Source: Ailanthus altissimus (taxonomy: Eukaryota; Streptophyta; Magnoliopsida; Sapindales; Simaroubaceae). From it: 64,000 nt of DNA. The DNA lies in NCBI GenBank assembly GCA_946807835.1, contig OX327699.1, positions 26,726,014 through 26,790,013 of the forward strand, in the 5' to 3' direction. The notes beneath the pieces are model-generated. The model had not been told where the DNA came from and did no database searches. It saw only the letters and a program-made list of their open reading frames with translations. Below, in pieces: positions 25,450 through 37,199 of the stretch. The translations under genes and the position numbers were made by a program. The first letter of the stretch is position 1, and each line of letters opens with the position of its first letter.

Positions 25450-26090
25450 GGTGGAGGACGAAGAAGGCGATTCCGATACGCTAATGCGGCACTATACTGC
25501 CTTTTCATGATCCACTTTTCTGGGTCGTCGCCACGTCATCTGTACCAAGATTCTCTAAGCATAATTAAAACAACAATCCACTTTTCTTATTCCTTATTCT
25601 TTTTTTATTATTATTTGCACAATTTATAATATAATTATCATTTCTCTCCAATTAAAAGATGGACAACTCCTTCTATCAAATAGCTTAAGTTTATAATTAT
25701 ATTTCTCTAATTAAATGGTGTGAATTAATTAGAAATTTCTAGTCATAGAATTGTTTTCTTTTATGAAAATTGAAACCTCTTTCATTATTTATTATATTTT
25801 TGAAATATTATGTTAAAAAAATTTATAATATAAGAATTAATTTTAAAAATTAGATAACATTAGTAAAATAATTCCATCACTCAATTGAATTGACCATGTG
25901 GAGTTAAAAATTGACCCGTCCCGTGATGATGATGATGCATTCCATGACGAAAAGCAAAAGTGAGGATCTCATCATCACACGAATTTCATGATTCTCAAAA
26001 CGGCGATCTCTTCTAGACCGTCCATTTATAAAACAATGTGTAGCGGGGGACATTACGTCAAAGCAGAAAAGTAATGTCGTTAATCAAATG
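25450..26090. other. GSH1 upstream flank
   Basis: No gene. Promoter-side sequence of GSH1 contains an ACGTCA motif (on the plus strand) near 25531-25540, then AT-rich DNA up to the hAT element. Confidence 0.4.
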
Positions 26091-26819
26091 CAGGGATAGC
26101 AATGCAGCGGAACGGGGGTAGGGAGTTATTTCTCGTACTACATCTCATTTTATTATTTTAAGTCCCGACTCTATCTCATTCTTTGTTAAAATTTAGTGGG
26201 CAGAGATAATGAATCTCTATATAATATATAGAGAATGGTTTTTCTTTATTAATATTAAATATTAATTTATATTTATAAATTTTAATTATATTATGAGAGA
26301 AAAAATTAAATTAACAAATTAGAATAATATGATAATATTTTTTTAATAATTTAAATAATAGATAAATTTTTAAGTAAATAATAAATAAAATAAAACATAA
26401 AAAATTAATAATATTCTAATATCTAGTATCATTAATTTTTTTTATTAATTATTTCGTCTTCTTTCATTAAAAGTCATGATATTTAGACTTTATTCTTATA
26501 AAATAAATAAATTACTTTTTATTTTTTATTAATTTTATTAAGATAATGTAATAAATAGTTTAACAAAATTAAACTTACAAAAAATTCTATTGAAGTTTAC
26601 CTCGTCTATATTTTCAATAAATGTGTGACATTCAACTTTTGTAAAAGAACTTGAATTTAAACTTGATAATAAAAATAAATCATATAGGAACTAGTTGGTT
26701 AAAATCAAATAAAATAAAAAATAAATTTTTACAAATAATACATAATTATATTTCATACATTTAATTTCATCTCATAACCAATTTTGAGTACACATCAAAG
26801 CCTTCAATATTTTTTGATG

Positions 26820-29800
26820 TCATTTGCTACAATAAAGACTTACAAATCTACCATTTGTACTAAATATAAATTCAGATGCTACTATAAAAATAAGAATAGC
26901 TAATATATCTCTAGCCATAACATGCAAAGTATGATATTTAGGCCCATTCAATTTCCACCAAGCTAATATATCAAAGTTAGAAGATCTATATAAAACAAGT
27001 TCCTCTAAATAATGATCTAGCTCTGACTTTATACGCTCACTATTAGCAATGCTACAAACAAATAAGTTAAATGATGCCAAATGATCCATCTTTCACATGA
27101 ATCACATATGATCGAAAAGATGAAATAGCTAGAGATTGAGAAGCCTCTTGTCCCATTTTATACTTTAATTGATAATCTTTCACCAATTTATAATAAACCT
27201 TATGAACTTTTTCAATTTCAACTACAAATTTATATTGGTCAATTTTTTGAAAATAAAACTCCAATAACTTCATCTTAAATTTTGAATCTAAAACAGTAAC
27301 CACACCCACTATACCATGAATTACATTCTAATATTTGTCAAACATTTTTTTTTCTTCATATTTGATGACATACTGCTTATCTCACCATACATAAAAGTGA
27401 CACAATCAGAATTTGACAATCTAATTTGATAAATCTTTAAAAAATAAAAGTTAGTAATAAGATATTTGGTATCAAAAAATAAAAGTTAGTAATAAGATAT
27501 TTGGTATCAAAAAATAATTCAATCACTTTAAAAAAATATTTATAATCTATCACAAATCTCCTTTGCTAATAATCAATCTTCTTCATGAGGCAAACATTTT
27601 TATTGTGGCTCTCGTAGTTTTAAACGAGGAAAAATATATTTATATATCAAATCAGTGTGAAGTGTTAAATATATGAAATTGAATCTAGTTTTGCAATCAA
27701 GAAATAGCTTCTTACTACTTTAAACATTTAAATGACGAGCAATTTAAAAAAAAAAATTCCTCTATTTTGGTTATCGTTATTCTATAAGCAATACTTTCAC
27801 GAATTTTGTCAACATTACTACTAATCACATCTAATCCTTCCTTCATTATCAAATTCAAAATATGTGCAGCATAACGCATGTGAAAAAAACTCCATCAAGC
27901 AAAAGTGAACCAGATAACTTATCACCAATAATATCGATAGCAACATCATTAGTACTACAATTATCCACATTTAAAGTATAAATCTTTCTATCAATGTTCA
28001 ATCCAATAAAAAATCCATCAACAAAGTAGTAAGTGTTGGGTGTGTTGTACAAATTAACTAGGGTGCTTGCATGTGGGTTGTGTTCATCATACATACAATA
28101 TACATATCTCATACATACATGTGCACAGCAGAATATTAAATACAATGAACACAAAAAATACATATTTGATTAAACTGAAATTCGAGATTGAGAAATTATC
28201 ACCTATGAAGCCTTTGGATTTATTTTGCTTGAAGTCCACCATGAAATGAATCTTTGATCAATCCTAGCAATTAACAAGGATGGGTTTGATTGTCTAGAAT
28301 GACAGCATCTTAATCCAGCATATGTGTTTAACTCTTAAACATGATTCAAAGTAAAACTATTTAACTTAATTAAATTTATTTTTTCTTTTATTCAACTCTT
28401 GAATAAATAAAACAAATCTTGTTTTTAGTTATTACATTTAGTAACCATTTATCTAATTTGTTTTGTTGTTCTAACACTTAAAATACAAAACAAACAATTT
28501 CAATTTCTCAATTTGAAATGGCTCTCAAAATGCAAAACCTAAAATTTAAATCAATTTCAAAAACTTTTTGATTTTCAATTTTATTTTACTTTATATACAA
28601 ATGCATAAATTCCAAACTAATTTGAATTTCATTTGCATTTCATTTGGCTTAACCTAATCTTAGTTAACATTTAATTATAGTTAGATTATTTTAATTTAAT
28701 CTTTAAGTTAATAAATATTTAATTACTTTAATTATAGTTAACTAACTTAACTATGGTTAGGTTAACCTTTACTTAACCATTAAGTAAAGTTAACTAACTT
28801 AACCTTATGGTTAACTTTTAGCCTTAGTTAAGTTAAATAATTTATTTAACAATTAAACAAATAAATATTTATTTTAATTATTTAACAATTAAATAATCAT
28901 AAAGTGAAATTACTTTTATATCCTTACTAGGTTACCAAGTTAACCTAAAATGGGTCCCACCATTTAACCATATACTTTAGTTAACGTAACCTTAGTAATT
29001 GCTGAATTATACTGTATTGAACAATTCAATACGGTACACTGCCCAAGTGTTCAAAGAGTACATTTCATATTGGGACTCTCTAGGTCCACACCCGATTTGT
29101 CAAATGGAACTATTCTATTAATCCGTAATCGATGCCCCACGCACACGTTACGAATATTACAAATCAGTGTGTCAGACCATACAAGTTGAGGTCATAACGT
29201 ATACGTATAATCCTTCCATCATTTATATCCTGGATGTGCGGGGATATAGATCAACACCATCAAATGCCCATTAATCTTATCTCCAGATTTGTATCTCGAT
29301 AAACAATATACACAAATACTTTTACTATATTGTTTAACCCTGTGGGAAACTCTTTTTTCGAGTTTATGCTTGTGGCCACAAGACTTTATGAAATACAATC
29401 TTGGAGCATCGGATATACAACTTACCTACGTAAGTTGATGGATCCCTTATCTACGCACACCAGACTCCATGAGCATCGGACCATACCCAACGACACATAG
29501 CGGTCAGACCATGAAAGGTCTCTGACATATGTGGAACCAAAGCATGATGGATCACTCACAAGACCACCGTGGCGCTCAGGTCAAAGGACCACGATTACTA
29601 CTCAACTCGAGAGGACCTTCCTTTGACGGTTTCATAGGATATCTATTAGGGTCCTTATAAGTCTGTTCAGTATCCAGTCCTAACTGGATACCCGCATGCA
29701 TATACAAGCTATAAGCTTATGGTCAGCTAAGAACAACCATCTGAACTAGTCAGATATAGACATACACTAATCTATATTTTATGAATTCATCGATAGATCC

Positions 29801-31000
29801 GCATTGGTGATCATAGATCAGGAACATTATCTTTGAGACACACTTACATAATGATATTTCTTAACACCTATTGCAACTCTTTGCAACTATATCATTACAA
29901 GTATACTCTCAGGTCTTTGTCCCATTATAGACAAGGTTCTAACTCTTTAGACATCGCTGACTTTTATAACCTGCTAACTCTTAACAGTGCTAACTCTTAG
30001 CATTTATAACTCTCAACTTTAATAACTATTAGTTCTGATCTAAACTTCTTTAGATCAGATCTGAACTCTTTCAGATCAAACAATGTCTGTAATGTTACAA
30101 GCATTTTATCATATTAATATGATATTAACAATCTTTATTTGAAATGTTTATTGTATAAATATTAACAATTAATATTCATACAACATTAGAATGGCACATG
30201 AACACCAACTCCAACAGTAAGTACATCGAAACCATATGGGCATGGCACATAAACAAACCTAATATGAAAATAATAAATAATTATAATAAGTAAAAATCTA
30301 ACTAATTAATATAAAAATAAATTTCATGTTAATTGTTATAAAAAGTACCTCATAAATCAACTTTGCAATATCTAAGATTCATTTATAAAATGTGATTTGA
30401 TTGCAATGAAACCTTTTTTTGTTATTACTAAAAGTTCACATATCGATTGTAATAATAAACTACTTTAATTACTTTCCAACAACTTTATAGTTATAGACTT
30501 CTCCTATTCATAAAATTTGTAGATATCATTATTAATTCATTTCGTGAAACCACCTTAAATAATAGTTAAACAGAGCTAATAAACCTTCGAAGTCCAATAT
30601 GTTCAACTATTGGACATTATCATGTTTGCAAACTCTCTTCGTGATTTTCTTTTATCAAATGTATATGTTTTATCTTTCACTTTTCCATTAGATGTTTTAT
30701 AGTTTTCAACATTTCTTTTAAATTTTTTTGTTTTTGCATAACACATATTTTGAAATAATCGTGCAAATGCTTTGTTCCATTTTTTTATTTTTTTTCATAG
30801 TTTTTTAGCACAATATTTACAATTTTACTTGACTTCTCCATTTATTTATTGCCTTCTAAAGTGTTTCAACATCTTAAATCTTAGATTCCTAGTAGAAATC
30901 TCACCACGTACAGCTTTATAAATTAGTATCAAATCAACTTCATTAGATGTTTTTTAAAGTCGGTCATTATATTTTATTTAAAGTTGCTCATCATTTTGAT
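26820..31000 (-). pseudogene. hAT transposase pseudogene (RICESLEEPER-like)
   Basis: Reading leftward on the minus strand, relics occur in family order. At about 30650-30420 there is a REFA.MIM type segment and later a VVSRNE patch. Around 30222-30270 a FVYVPCP motif is followed, across the solo-LTR insertion, by a LLMDFLLDW-like stretch. TLNVDNCSTND lies near 27970. The best-preserved part is the C-terminal hAT dimerisation region (26820-27089): SELDHYLEELV, SNFDILAWWK, KYHTLHVMARDILAI, VASEFIFSTNGR. Stops and frameshifts break every section, so it cannot encode a working transposase. The N-terminal BED zinc finger expected to the right of 30700 is too decayed to place. Confidence 0.85.
28034..30216 (-). 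mobile_element. Solo LTR (copia family) inside the hAT element, with 5-bp target duplication
   Basis: The insert begins TGTTGGG and ends CCAACA and is flanked on both sides by GTAAG (28029-28033 and 30217-30221). It carries no retrotransposon coding region. Read in reverse complement it matches the LTRs of the element in the AIPP3-like intron: a TGTTG start, ...TATTTATACAAT, repeated AAGAGTTATAA/AAGAGTTAGCA units, the GGATGGTTAG block and the GTGAGTGATCC block. At 2183 bp it is near the length of the 5' LTR at 46260. Recombination between the two LTRs of an intact insertion is the usual origin. The transposase frame reads across the junction if the LTR and one GTAAG are ignored. Confidence 0.92.
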
Positions 31001-31979
31001 ACTCCACTAATGGTATATATATTTTTCCTTTCACATATAAATAAAGAAATTAATTTTATATAAAATAAAAAATTATATATATTTATAGAATAAAATAAAG
31101 ATATGCTAAATTAAATAATAGTTATTTAAATAATAATAATCATGAAAAAGAGCAACGCAATTTGACAAAAATTTGTTATTAGTAAACTAAAATCTCAGCA
31201 AATTATTGATAAAATTTTGAAACAACATAAACACATTACATAAAATACTAATGCTAACAATATTGTTACAACAATAATAATAGATAGCACATTTAATACA
31301 ATGCATATTCATTATAATATAATATATACTCATTAGAAGAGACAAAAATTGATTTTGTGTGAAAGAGACAAATTATTGTAATTCATAGAATCTTGAAAGA
31401 GACAAAAATTCATGGCTTATCTTTTACTTCTGTGACAATGTGAGCCCCCGACTTGGCCGTTCATCTACGTCACCAAAACATAAAAAAAATAAAAAAAGCT
31501 AAGGTAGTCTTTCACTTACCAAAGTTCAAATTGATTTTGTTATAATATTGAATTTTTCATTCGATGAGAAATCAAGAGACCAAGTGATGAGAGAACAGTC
31601 GCAACAAATTTGATGAGAGTTGAGAGAATAGAACGGCTGAACTTAAAAACAAAAGTCCTTTAATATTAGATTTTAAGTTTTATTTGTTAAATAATTTTAA
31701 TTTTTATTAATAAAATTATAATATTAAAATATTTATTAACAACCTAGTTAAATATAAATTATATAAATATATACTAAAAATTATATTTAATATATTTATA
31801 TAAAACGAATCGTGAGACGAGAATAGAGCAAGGCTTAATTTCATTTTTATCTCATTAATAATTTAAAAATTAATTTTTTTTCATATTTTATTTTATTTTT
31901 ATAAAATTATTTTATTTTCATCCCATTCAAGATGAGACCCAGAAGGCCCCATCCTCGTAAGGCATTTTAACATCCTAAA

Positions 31980-33200
31980 TGCAAACACTTTTTAGCCGAT
32001 TGAGATTAATTAATTTTAATTTATGCAATATCTTTTCGACCCAATGTGGTAATTTAACTGTGATTGCCAAGTTAAGGCATTAGTTGCCTGAATAATGACA
32101 GACATGGAGAGGAAGAGAACACAAAAACCTCAAACCTAGCGTGGAAATTAGCAAGCAAAACTACTTATTTGGAAGTTAGCATATTGTAATTGCGAGTCAT
32201 CATCGCATTTTGTTCAGTTTTTATAGTTAAACAAGGGCAATGGAATAATAACATTTGAGTCCCTGATGTGTGAGACATTCTTGAATAGAGAGAGATAGTT
32301 TATCTATTTGTAACTAATAGATCCAAAATAAGGTCGTATAATGATAACTACATTTCTCAACTAATGGATTCATTACTAACCTTTATACGAAACTACCCTT
32401 ATCATATCAAATTTTGACCATCCCGATTTAAGAGTATGTGGCTTACATTAAAGATAAATTTGAGTGATTTTACTAGGAGTTACTAGTTACTACTCGGTAG
32501 ATTCTAGCTAGGGTCATAGGGATCTATTTATACAAATAAGAAAAAACTACGTCCTTAAATGAAAAGGAATAAAAGAATCAGGGACTTGGATATTAGTATT
32601 CTATTTAAAGCAGCTAGACTAAAATAGATTCATGAAGCAGGTATGATGTTTGGTTTGCGAGCCAGTTCTTCTAGTCAAATCGAAATGACTGATCCCATCA
32701 TCAAATTTTAAGATTTTCAAATACTGATGGGGCAAAACATTGAACTTTGATGGATGTCGGTGGAACTGGAACGAGGTTGGAGGAAATGCGATTATTGATC
32801 ATCGGCTTCTATAATCACAAAAAGTTATAGGCCTTTACATTGGATTCTCTGCAGCCCATTGGTGGCCCGGCTTGTAGTTCTCTTCTGAATCCAGGCTGCC
32901 TCATAGGGCTGATAGCTAGCTCTTGCCACAAGTAAATGCTATTATCGAACTGAATCACAATCTAAAGGCCACTAAATCCAACTTGGTAGCACTTGGGCAT
33001 AGTTTCTGCTCCTACTTGAATTTAAATAGAAGTAAAAGATAAAGGTTTGGTGTCAGTGTTACGTGTGCATTCACATTTTTTATTTTAAGAAAAAAAAAAG
33101 GAGTTTATAATCTCAATTCTCTCATCAGACAAATCATCCGAAAGATCCTTAACACAGGAGCTAATGGGTTAACAATTAAGTAAAATTTGCTATATTCGTA
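31980..33200. other. Intergenic region, no supported gene
   Basis: Moderately AT-rich sequence with no open frame above noise and no domain that I recognise. Confidence 0.4.
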
Positions 33201-33204
33201 TGAT

Positions 33205-33770
33205 TACAAATCAAAAACAGTTCAGAGGAAACAGAAGGATTACATCAAGATTAGATTAAAGCCAGGAGCAACATAAAAAACACTTCATAAGGATCTTAAT
33301 TCATATCTAGCTTAATAGAGTAGCTCCTGGAAAAGAGGATCTACGGACCTCCACTTCCCATGGTGCATTTCCAACAGTTTTCTCAGCGGGTGTCACACCC
33401 GCAGTCGGAAAATTAAATTATATATCAACTGGATGGAATAATATATCAAGTTACCTTGGTCCATTTTAAAATCTATTCAGCATCAGCAACATGCTTCAGC
33501 AAACCATCAGGAAATGGTCTTTAGACCATACTTTGGGACCTAGTATGTAGTTTATTTGCTATCTTGATCAGCATGTAGAGCAGAAGAAAGATGCAACTCT
33601 GCTGTAACTCGAAAGTCTTAAAACTATAATTATGGGGGCGGTATCCTGTAGTTCAAATACTGTTTCCATTACCTTGTTCCTCGACGTTTATCTCCAAACA
33701 GCAATCATGTCCAGAACATTTTGGAGAGAGACCTCATCATATAAGAAACCTACCTGAAAATTAGCAAGAA
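33205..33770 (-). pseudogene. Partial, decayed duplicate of the 3' end of GSH1
   Basis: Collinear with the functional gene's 3' part. The 3' UTR copy is at 33205-33311, the last-exon copy at 33312-33402 (stop codon region through the CACCC-GCxG acceptor), the exon-14 copy at about 33451-33541 and the exon-13 copy at about 33670-33757. Here exons are counted with the non-coding leader as exon 1. Recognisable introns lie between them; exon 15 is deleted. The last-exon copy has an extra base after the GAGAAA run and a missing-base region farther on, so its frame is broken, and its acceptor reads GCGG instead of ACAG. Because introns are kept, this arose by DNA duplication and not by reverse transcription. 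It lies about 15 kb from the parent in the same orientation, with the hAT element in between. Confidence 0.92.
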
Positions 33771-35190
33771 AACTCATAAAAAATTATTTGCTCCATTTCA
33801 CGGTGTAATCCAAACAATTCCTTCAGTATTTTAATAAAAACTTGACCACTTATTGTTGGTAACAGCCCGTAAAAGCCCCTTCAGTCAGCCTCCTGATTCT
33901 GCCCGGTACAAAGCAAAGCCAAGAGCAACCAAAGAGAAGAACAAAATAAGAACACAAGCAACAGCAGCAGCAGCAAATTAGAAGCAGACAGAACATTTTT
34001 CCGCATCAGCATCTTCAATTTCATTGAAACTGGGTATAGATAAATGAACCTTAAGTTAAAGAGACACAAATAATTGGGCAAGAAAAGCAGAGTATATAAC
34101 AAAGAAATGGGTAATATTTTGGATTTTAATGTTCAGAGTAATACAACAAGAACTCCACTGATACGTGGGAGTGAATAAAAAGAGAGCAATTGAGAAAGAC
34201 GCTCATCTGATAAACTGGGGATGAGCCATTGGGGCTCAATAGTAAATGTCATTTTGGAAATTAAGAGGTTGTGTTGTAAAACTTATTTAATTTTTTAAAT
34301 ATTTCAATAAAATATACTTTAAAAAGGGGATGATGTGTCACCAATAAATGCTTATTATGTGTTAAATAATACTTTATTATCTTATCATTAACGTAATAAG
34401 CTCCTATCATTAAATGACGCAATGTATCACTAATTAATAATTAAGTAAAAAAAAATTAGTAGCTCATCATTGCTGTGATAAGCTCATTTTATTAATGACA
34501 TGTTAAACTCCATGTTAAACAACTTCGGACATCTAGTATTATTTTTTATTTCACAGTTTTATCACTCAACTCATGCGGAAAGATCTTCCCGAATTCAAGT
34601 ACAAACACGCAGACAATTTGAAGGGAAAATTGAGAACACAACCAAAAGTCGGAGATCAAACTCCAAAGCCAACAAGATTATGACAAGGCGTCCATGTTTG
34701 TGAAGCAAATTCAGAGAAGAATCAATATTTGCAAAGCTTTCATGTAAATCAGATGCATATACATATTGTGTCCTATCACCAAAGTAAAAACTCAAGAACA
34801 AGATACTCGTACTTGTAATTACTAGGAAATGGAGACTAAGAACTGGTTAGTATATATTTAACACTACCTTCTTTGCAAATGGTGATTACCAATTAGGGAG
34901 GCAAAGACATTTCAGTTGCTAAATGCAATCCATCTTCCCATTACCCAACTCTTTCATAGAATCTACCATTCCAAATAGTTGAATGGAAACAAAAGCACCA
35001 GACACAGATTTAAAGTTTCAAATGATATATATTATACATATATTACATACATGATACCATCATGGCAATCCAATGTAGATTACCTTTTTTTTTTCAATTT
35101 TCCCTGCTTTTTTATAATACAATGCAGGGTTTCTGTAGATCTAATTTCCATCAAGAAGCAGATGAGGCACAAATAAATCTATACATCTTA
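33771..35190. other. Intergenic region, possibly with MITE-like DNA
   Basis: No supported gene. 34260-34510 is AT-rich with repeated ATAAGCTC/CATTAA phrases, suggestive of a decayed small transposon with undefined ends. A minus-strand 73-codon frame (33881-34102) is just a Leu-rich run encoded by a CAG/AGC-type repeat. The last part includes the 3' UTR of the next gene. Confidence 0.35.
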
Positions 35191-35199
35191 TATTGGGGG

Positions 35200-36342
35200 T
35201 TACCAGAAGATATCATCAACTGCAGCTGAAGATGATGGGTAATCTTCCTCCTCCGCAAGCTCCATCTCTGGCTCTACAGATCCAAATTCACTCGACTCAA
35301 TATCAGCAAGGTTCTTCAAATCAACCACCGAAAGCTCGTCTAAGCGCCTCACCACCAAGTCTGCAGCTCCAAGCTCATAGACAGGATGCTTGCTAGCAAC
35401 AGCCACACACTTCATCCGTGCATCATGAGCCGCCTCCACAGTCTGATTGGAGTTCCCAAACACAATGCAGCGCTCAGGTATAAACTTCAGAAGTTGAGCT
35501 GCATACACAAACATCTCTGGATCAGGTTTTCCCCTGTGAACATCCTCTGCTGCTACGATTGCAGTAAAGTATTCTTCAATCCCTATGGTATCAATTGCAC
35601 TCTCCAGAGTTTTTCTTGGACGAGTTGAAACTAATGCCATTGGTATCTTGTAATGCATCAAAATATTGACAAACTCTTTGGACCCAGTTCGTAATCTATA
35701 TATCCCACCTTGTAGAGCTTGGTAAATATCTTCCTTCCTAGATGCCATTCTTCTCAGTTCCGCTGGGTCTCTTGACCAGCACAAAACTTCAGATATGGCC
35801 TGTTCATTCTTCATCCCTTCTATTCTTCTAAGAATGAAAGCTGGGGGAGGAGATTTTCCTTCTTCTTGAGCGAGAGTCAGCCAAGCCTGCTTCTCAAGAT
35901 TGGGATTGTCCTCAACTACCACTCCTTCCCACTCAAATATAGCACCTAACCAACCACAACCCATCCTTTCCTGTCGAAGCAAAGGATTGTGCAATGAAGG
36001 GTTATCTGCCTTATTCTCCGGTGGCCACAAACCAGGTTTTCGATCAACATCAGGGTCAATTGGATACCTCCAATCACGAGGTATTTTCTCTTCCTCCCTA
36101 AAAGAATATGTCTCCTTGGTCAGCTCCATTGCAAGAGCCTTAATGGATGAATTAGTCAACCTACTGACTTTCATTCTCGGCAGAGGAGAATAAGTAACAA
36201 TCCTTCTGCCGACAAATTCAGTTACCAGGAACCGGCAACAATCTGAACATTTCCTTTTGTTTGATATATACTTAAGAGAAATTCCTTGACACAAAGGTCG
36301 ATGTCCTAGAAAAGACGTCACGGCAATTGAATCCACCGCCAT
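35200..36342 (-). CDS. PYRP2: Plastid HAD-superfamily protein, PyrP2-type (riboflavin-pathway phosphatase family)
   Basis: Single coding exon of 380 residues. The start is the ATG at 36342 (MAVDSIAVTSF); the open frame continues upstream only to a non-ATG codon right after a 3' splice site. The first ~70 residues look like a plastid transit peptide. The HAD domain runs from about 130 to 330: GAIFEWEGVVVED (motif I position), a helical cap, ALVSTRP (motif II), HRGKPDP (motif III Lys) and IVFGNSNQT (motif IV). The relative in Arabidopsis is, to my recollection, AtPyrP2 (At4g11570), assigned to dephosphorylation of 5-amino-6-ribitylamino-uracil phosphate in riboflavin synthesis. The motif I aspartates are both Glu (EWE) and motif IV has Asn, unusual for a HAD phosphatase. 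A 5' UTR intron spans 36370-36908 and a non-coding exon follows from 36909 to about 37100. Family sure; enzymatic role less so. Confidence 0.88.
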   Translation of the reverse strand: MAVDSIAVTSFLGHRPLCQGISLKYISNKRKCSDCCRFLVTEFVGRRIVTYSPLPRMKVSRLTNSSIKALAMELTKETYSFREEEKIPRDWRYPIDPDVDRKPGLWPPENKADNPSLHNPLLRQERMGCGWLGAIFEWEGVVVEDNPNLEKQAWLTLAQEEGKSPPPAFILRRIEGMKNEQAISEVLCWSRDPAELRRMASRKEDIYQALQGGIYRLRTGSKEFVNILMHYKIPMALVSTRPRKTLESAIDTIGIEEYFTAIVAAEDVHRGKPDPEMFVYAAQLLKFIPERCIVFGNSNQTVEAAHDARMKCVAVASKHPVYELGAADLVVRRLDELSVVDLKNLADIESSEFGSVEPEMELAEEEDYPSSSAAVDDIFW

Positions 36343-37199
36343 ATTAACAAAATGACGACCGCTTAACAACTAAATTCCACTTTAAGAAATACCCCTTATC
36401 CCGCAAATCCTTAGCGAGTTCTCGTCTAATTGATCACAGAATCAACCCAAATTTGGCCAAGCTCGCCACCTACAAAAACTACCCAATTGTATTTACAGCC
36501 ACGGTTCAAATATTCTCAAGATACGCCCTTCCTTTATGAGAAGTCTGCATCAAGTCCTGAAGCCTTCTCTCTAAGGGTAAAGAATAAAACAGCCTTCTCC
36601 CAATAAAAATCGCAACTTTACCACCATAAGCCAAAATTAAGCATAATCCATCAACCCCAGCAATCTAAATACCCAGGTTAACAAGATGAACGACTCTATG
36701 AACCTATCAAAGTCAACCCCAGAAACAGAAAATTAAAAAAGACCGCACCAAATATCACAAAACAAGGGCTCTAATAAAACTCTAAAATTATAAATTCTTA
36801 TTGCAAAACTAACTCAGCTAGAGAAATGGAAATACAAAAAACTATTGTAATGATTATTTACATATACATAGAAGAGAAAGAAAATAAAAGCAGACGATAA
36901 TGATAAACCTGGGGAAGTAGCAAGCCTTGATCAAATAAATGAACGGCTGTGATTGTGGATTGTGGAGGCAGAGAGAGAGAGAGAGGGGAAGAATGGGCTT
37001 TAGATTCTTCAGAGAGAAAGATATGTAAATAAATCGCTCTCTCTATCTCTATTTTTTTGTGTGTTGCCTGAACAAGAAGAAAGCGTGTGCGTATTTGGTA
37101 TTTTACTTTTTTCTTTTTCTTTTTGTGGTATATAATTTTTGCAGAGAGGCTTAACGGGTGAAAGGCTGAGCCCGCCGTTGGGAAGTACACGCGTCATTC

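Larger units (their letters stand above)
26091..31977 (-). mobile_element. Decayed hAT-superfamily DNA transposon, interrupted by a solo LTR
   Basis: The transposase remnant lies on the minus strand (next entry). The left edge CAGGGATAGCAATGCAGCGG (26091) and the inverse of the right edge (ending ...CATCCTA at 31977) share a degraded terminal inverted repeat, roughly xAGGGATxxxAATGCxxxG..GGGG. A clear 8-bp target duplication is not visible, so the ends are tentative. Without the inserted LTR the element would be about 3.7 kb, normal for a plant autonomous hAT. A 35-bp tandem duplication lies at about 27438-27507. Confidence 0.7.

Noticed and set aside
26083..31985. 8-bp target duplication for the hAT element
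   Set aside because: Flanks share only AAATG-like letters; the terminal repeats are too decayed to fix the ends.
33881..34102. 73-codon Leu-rich frame resembling a signal peptide
   Set aside because: Produced by a short AGC/CAG-type repeat and T-rich DNA; no mature peptide motif follows.
36343..36369. Longer start for the HAD protein (MLSGRHF...)
   Set aside because: The upstream codon is TTG, not ATG, directly after a splice acceptor; the first ATG is at 36342.
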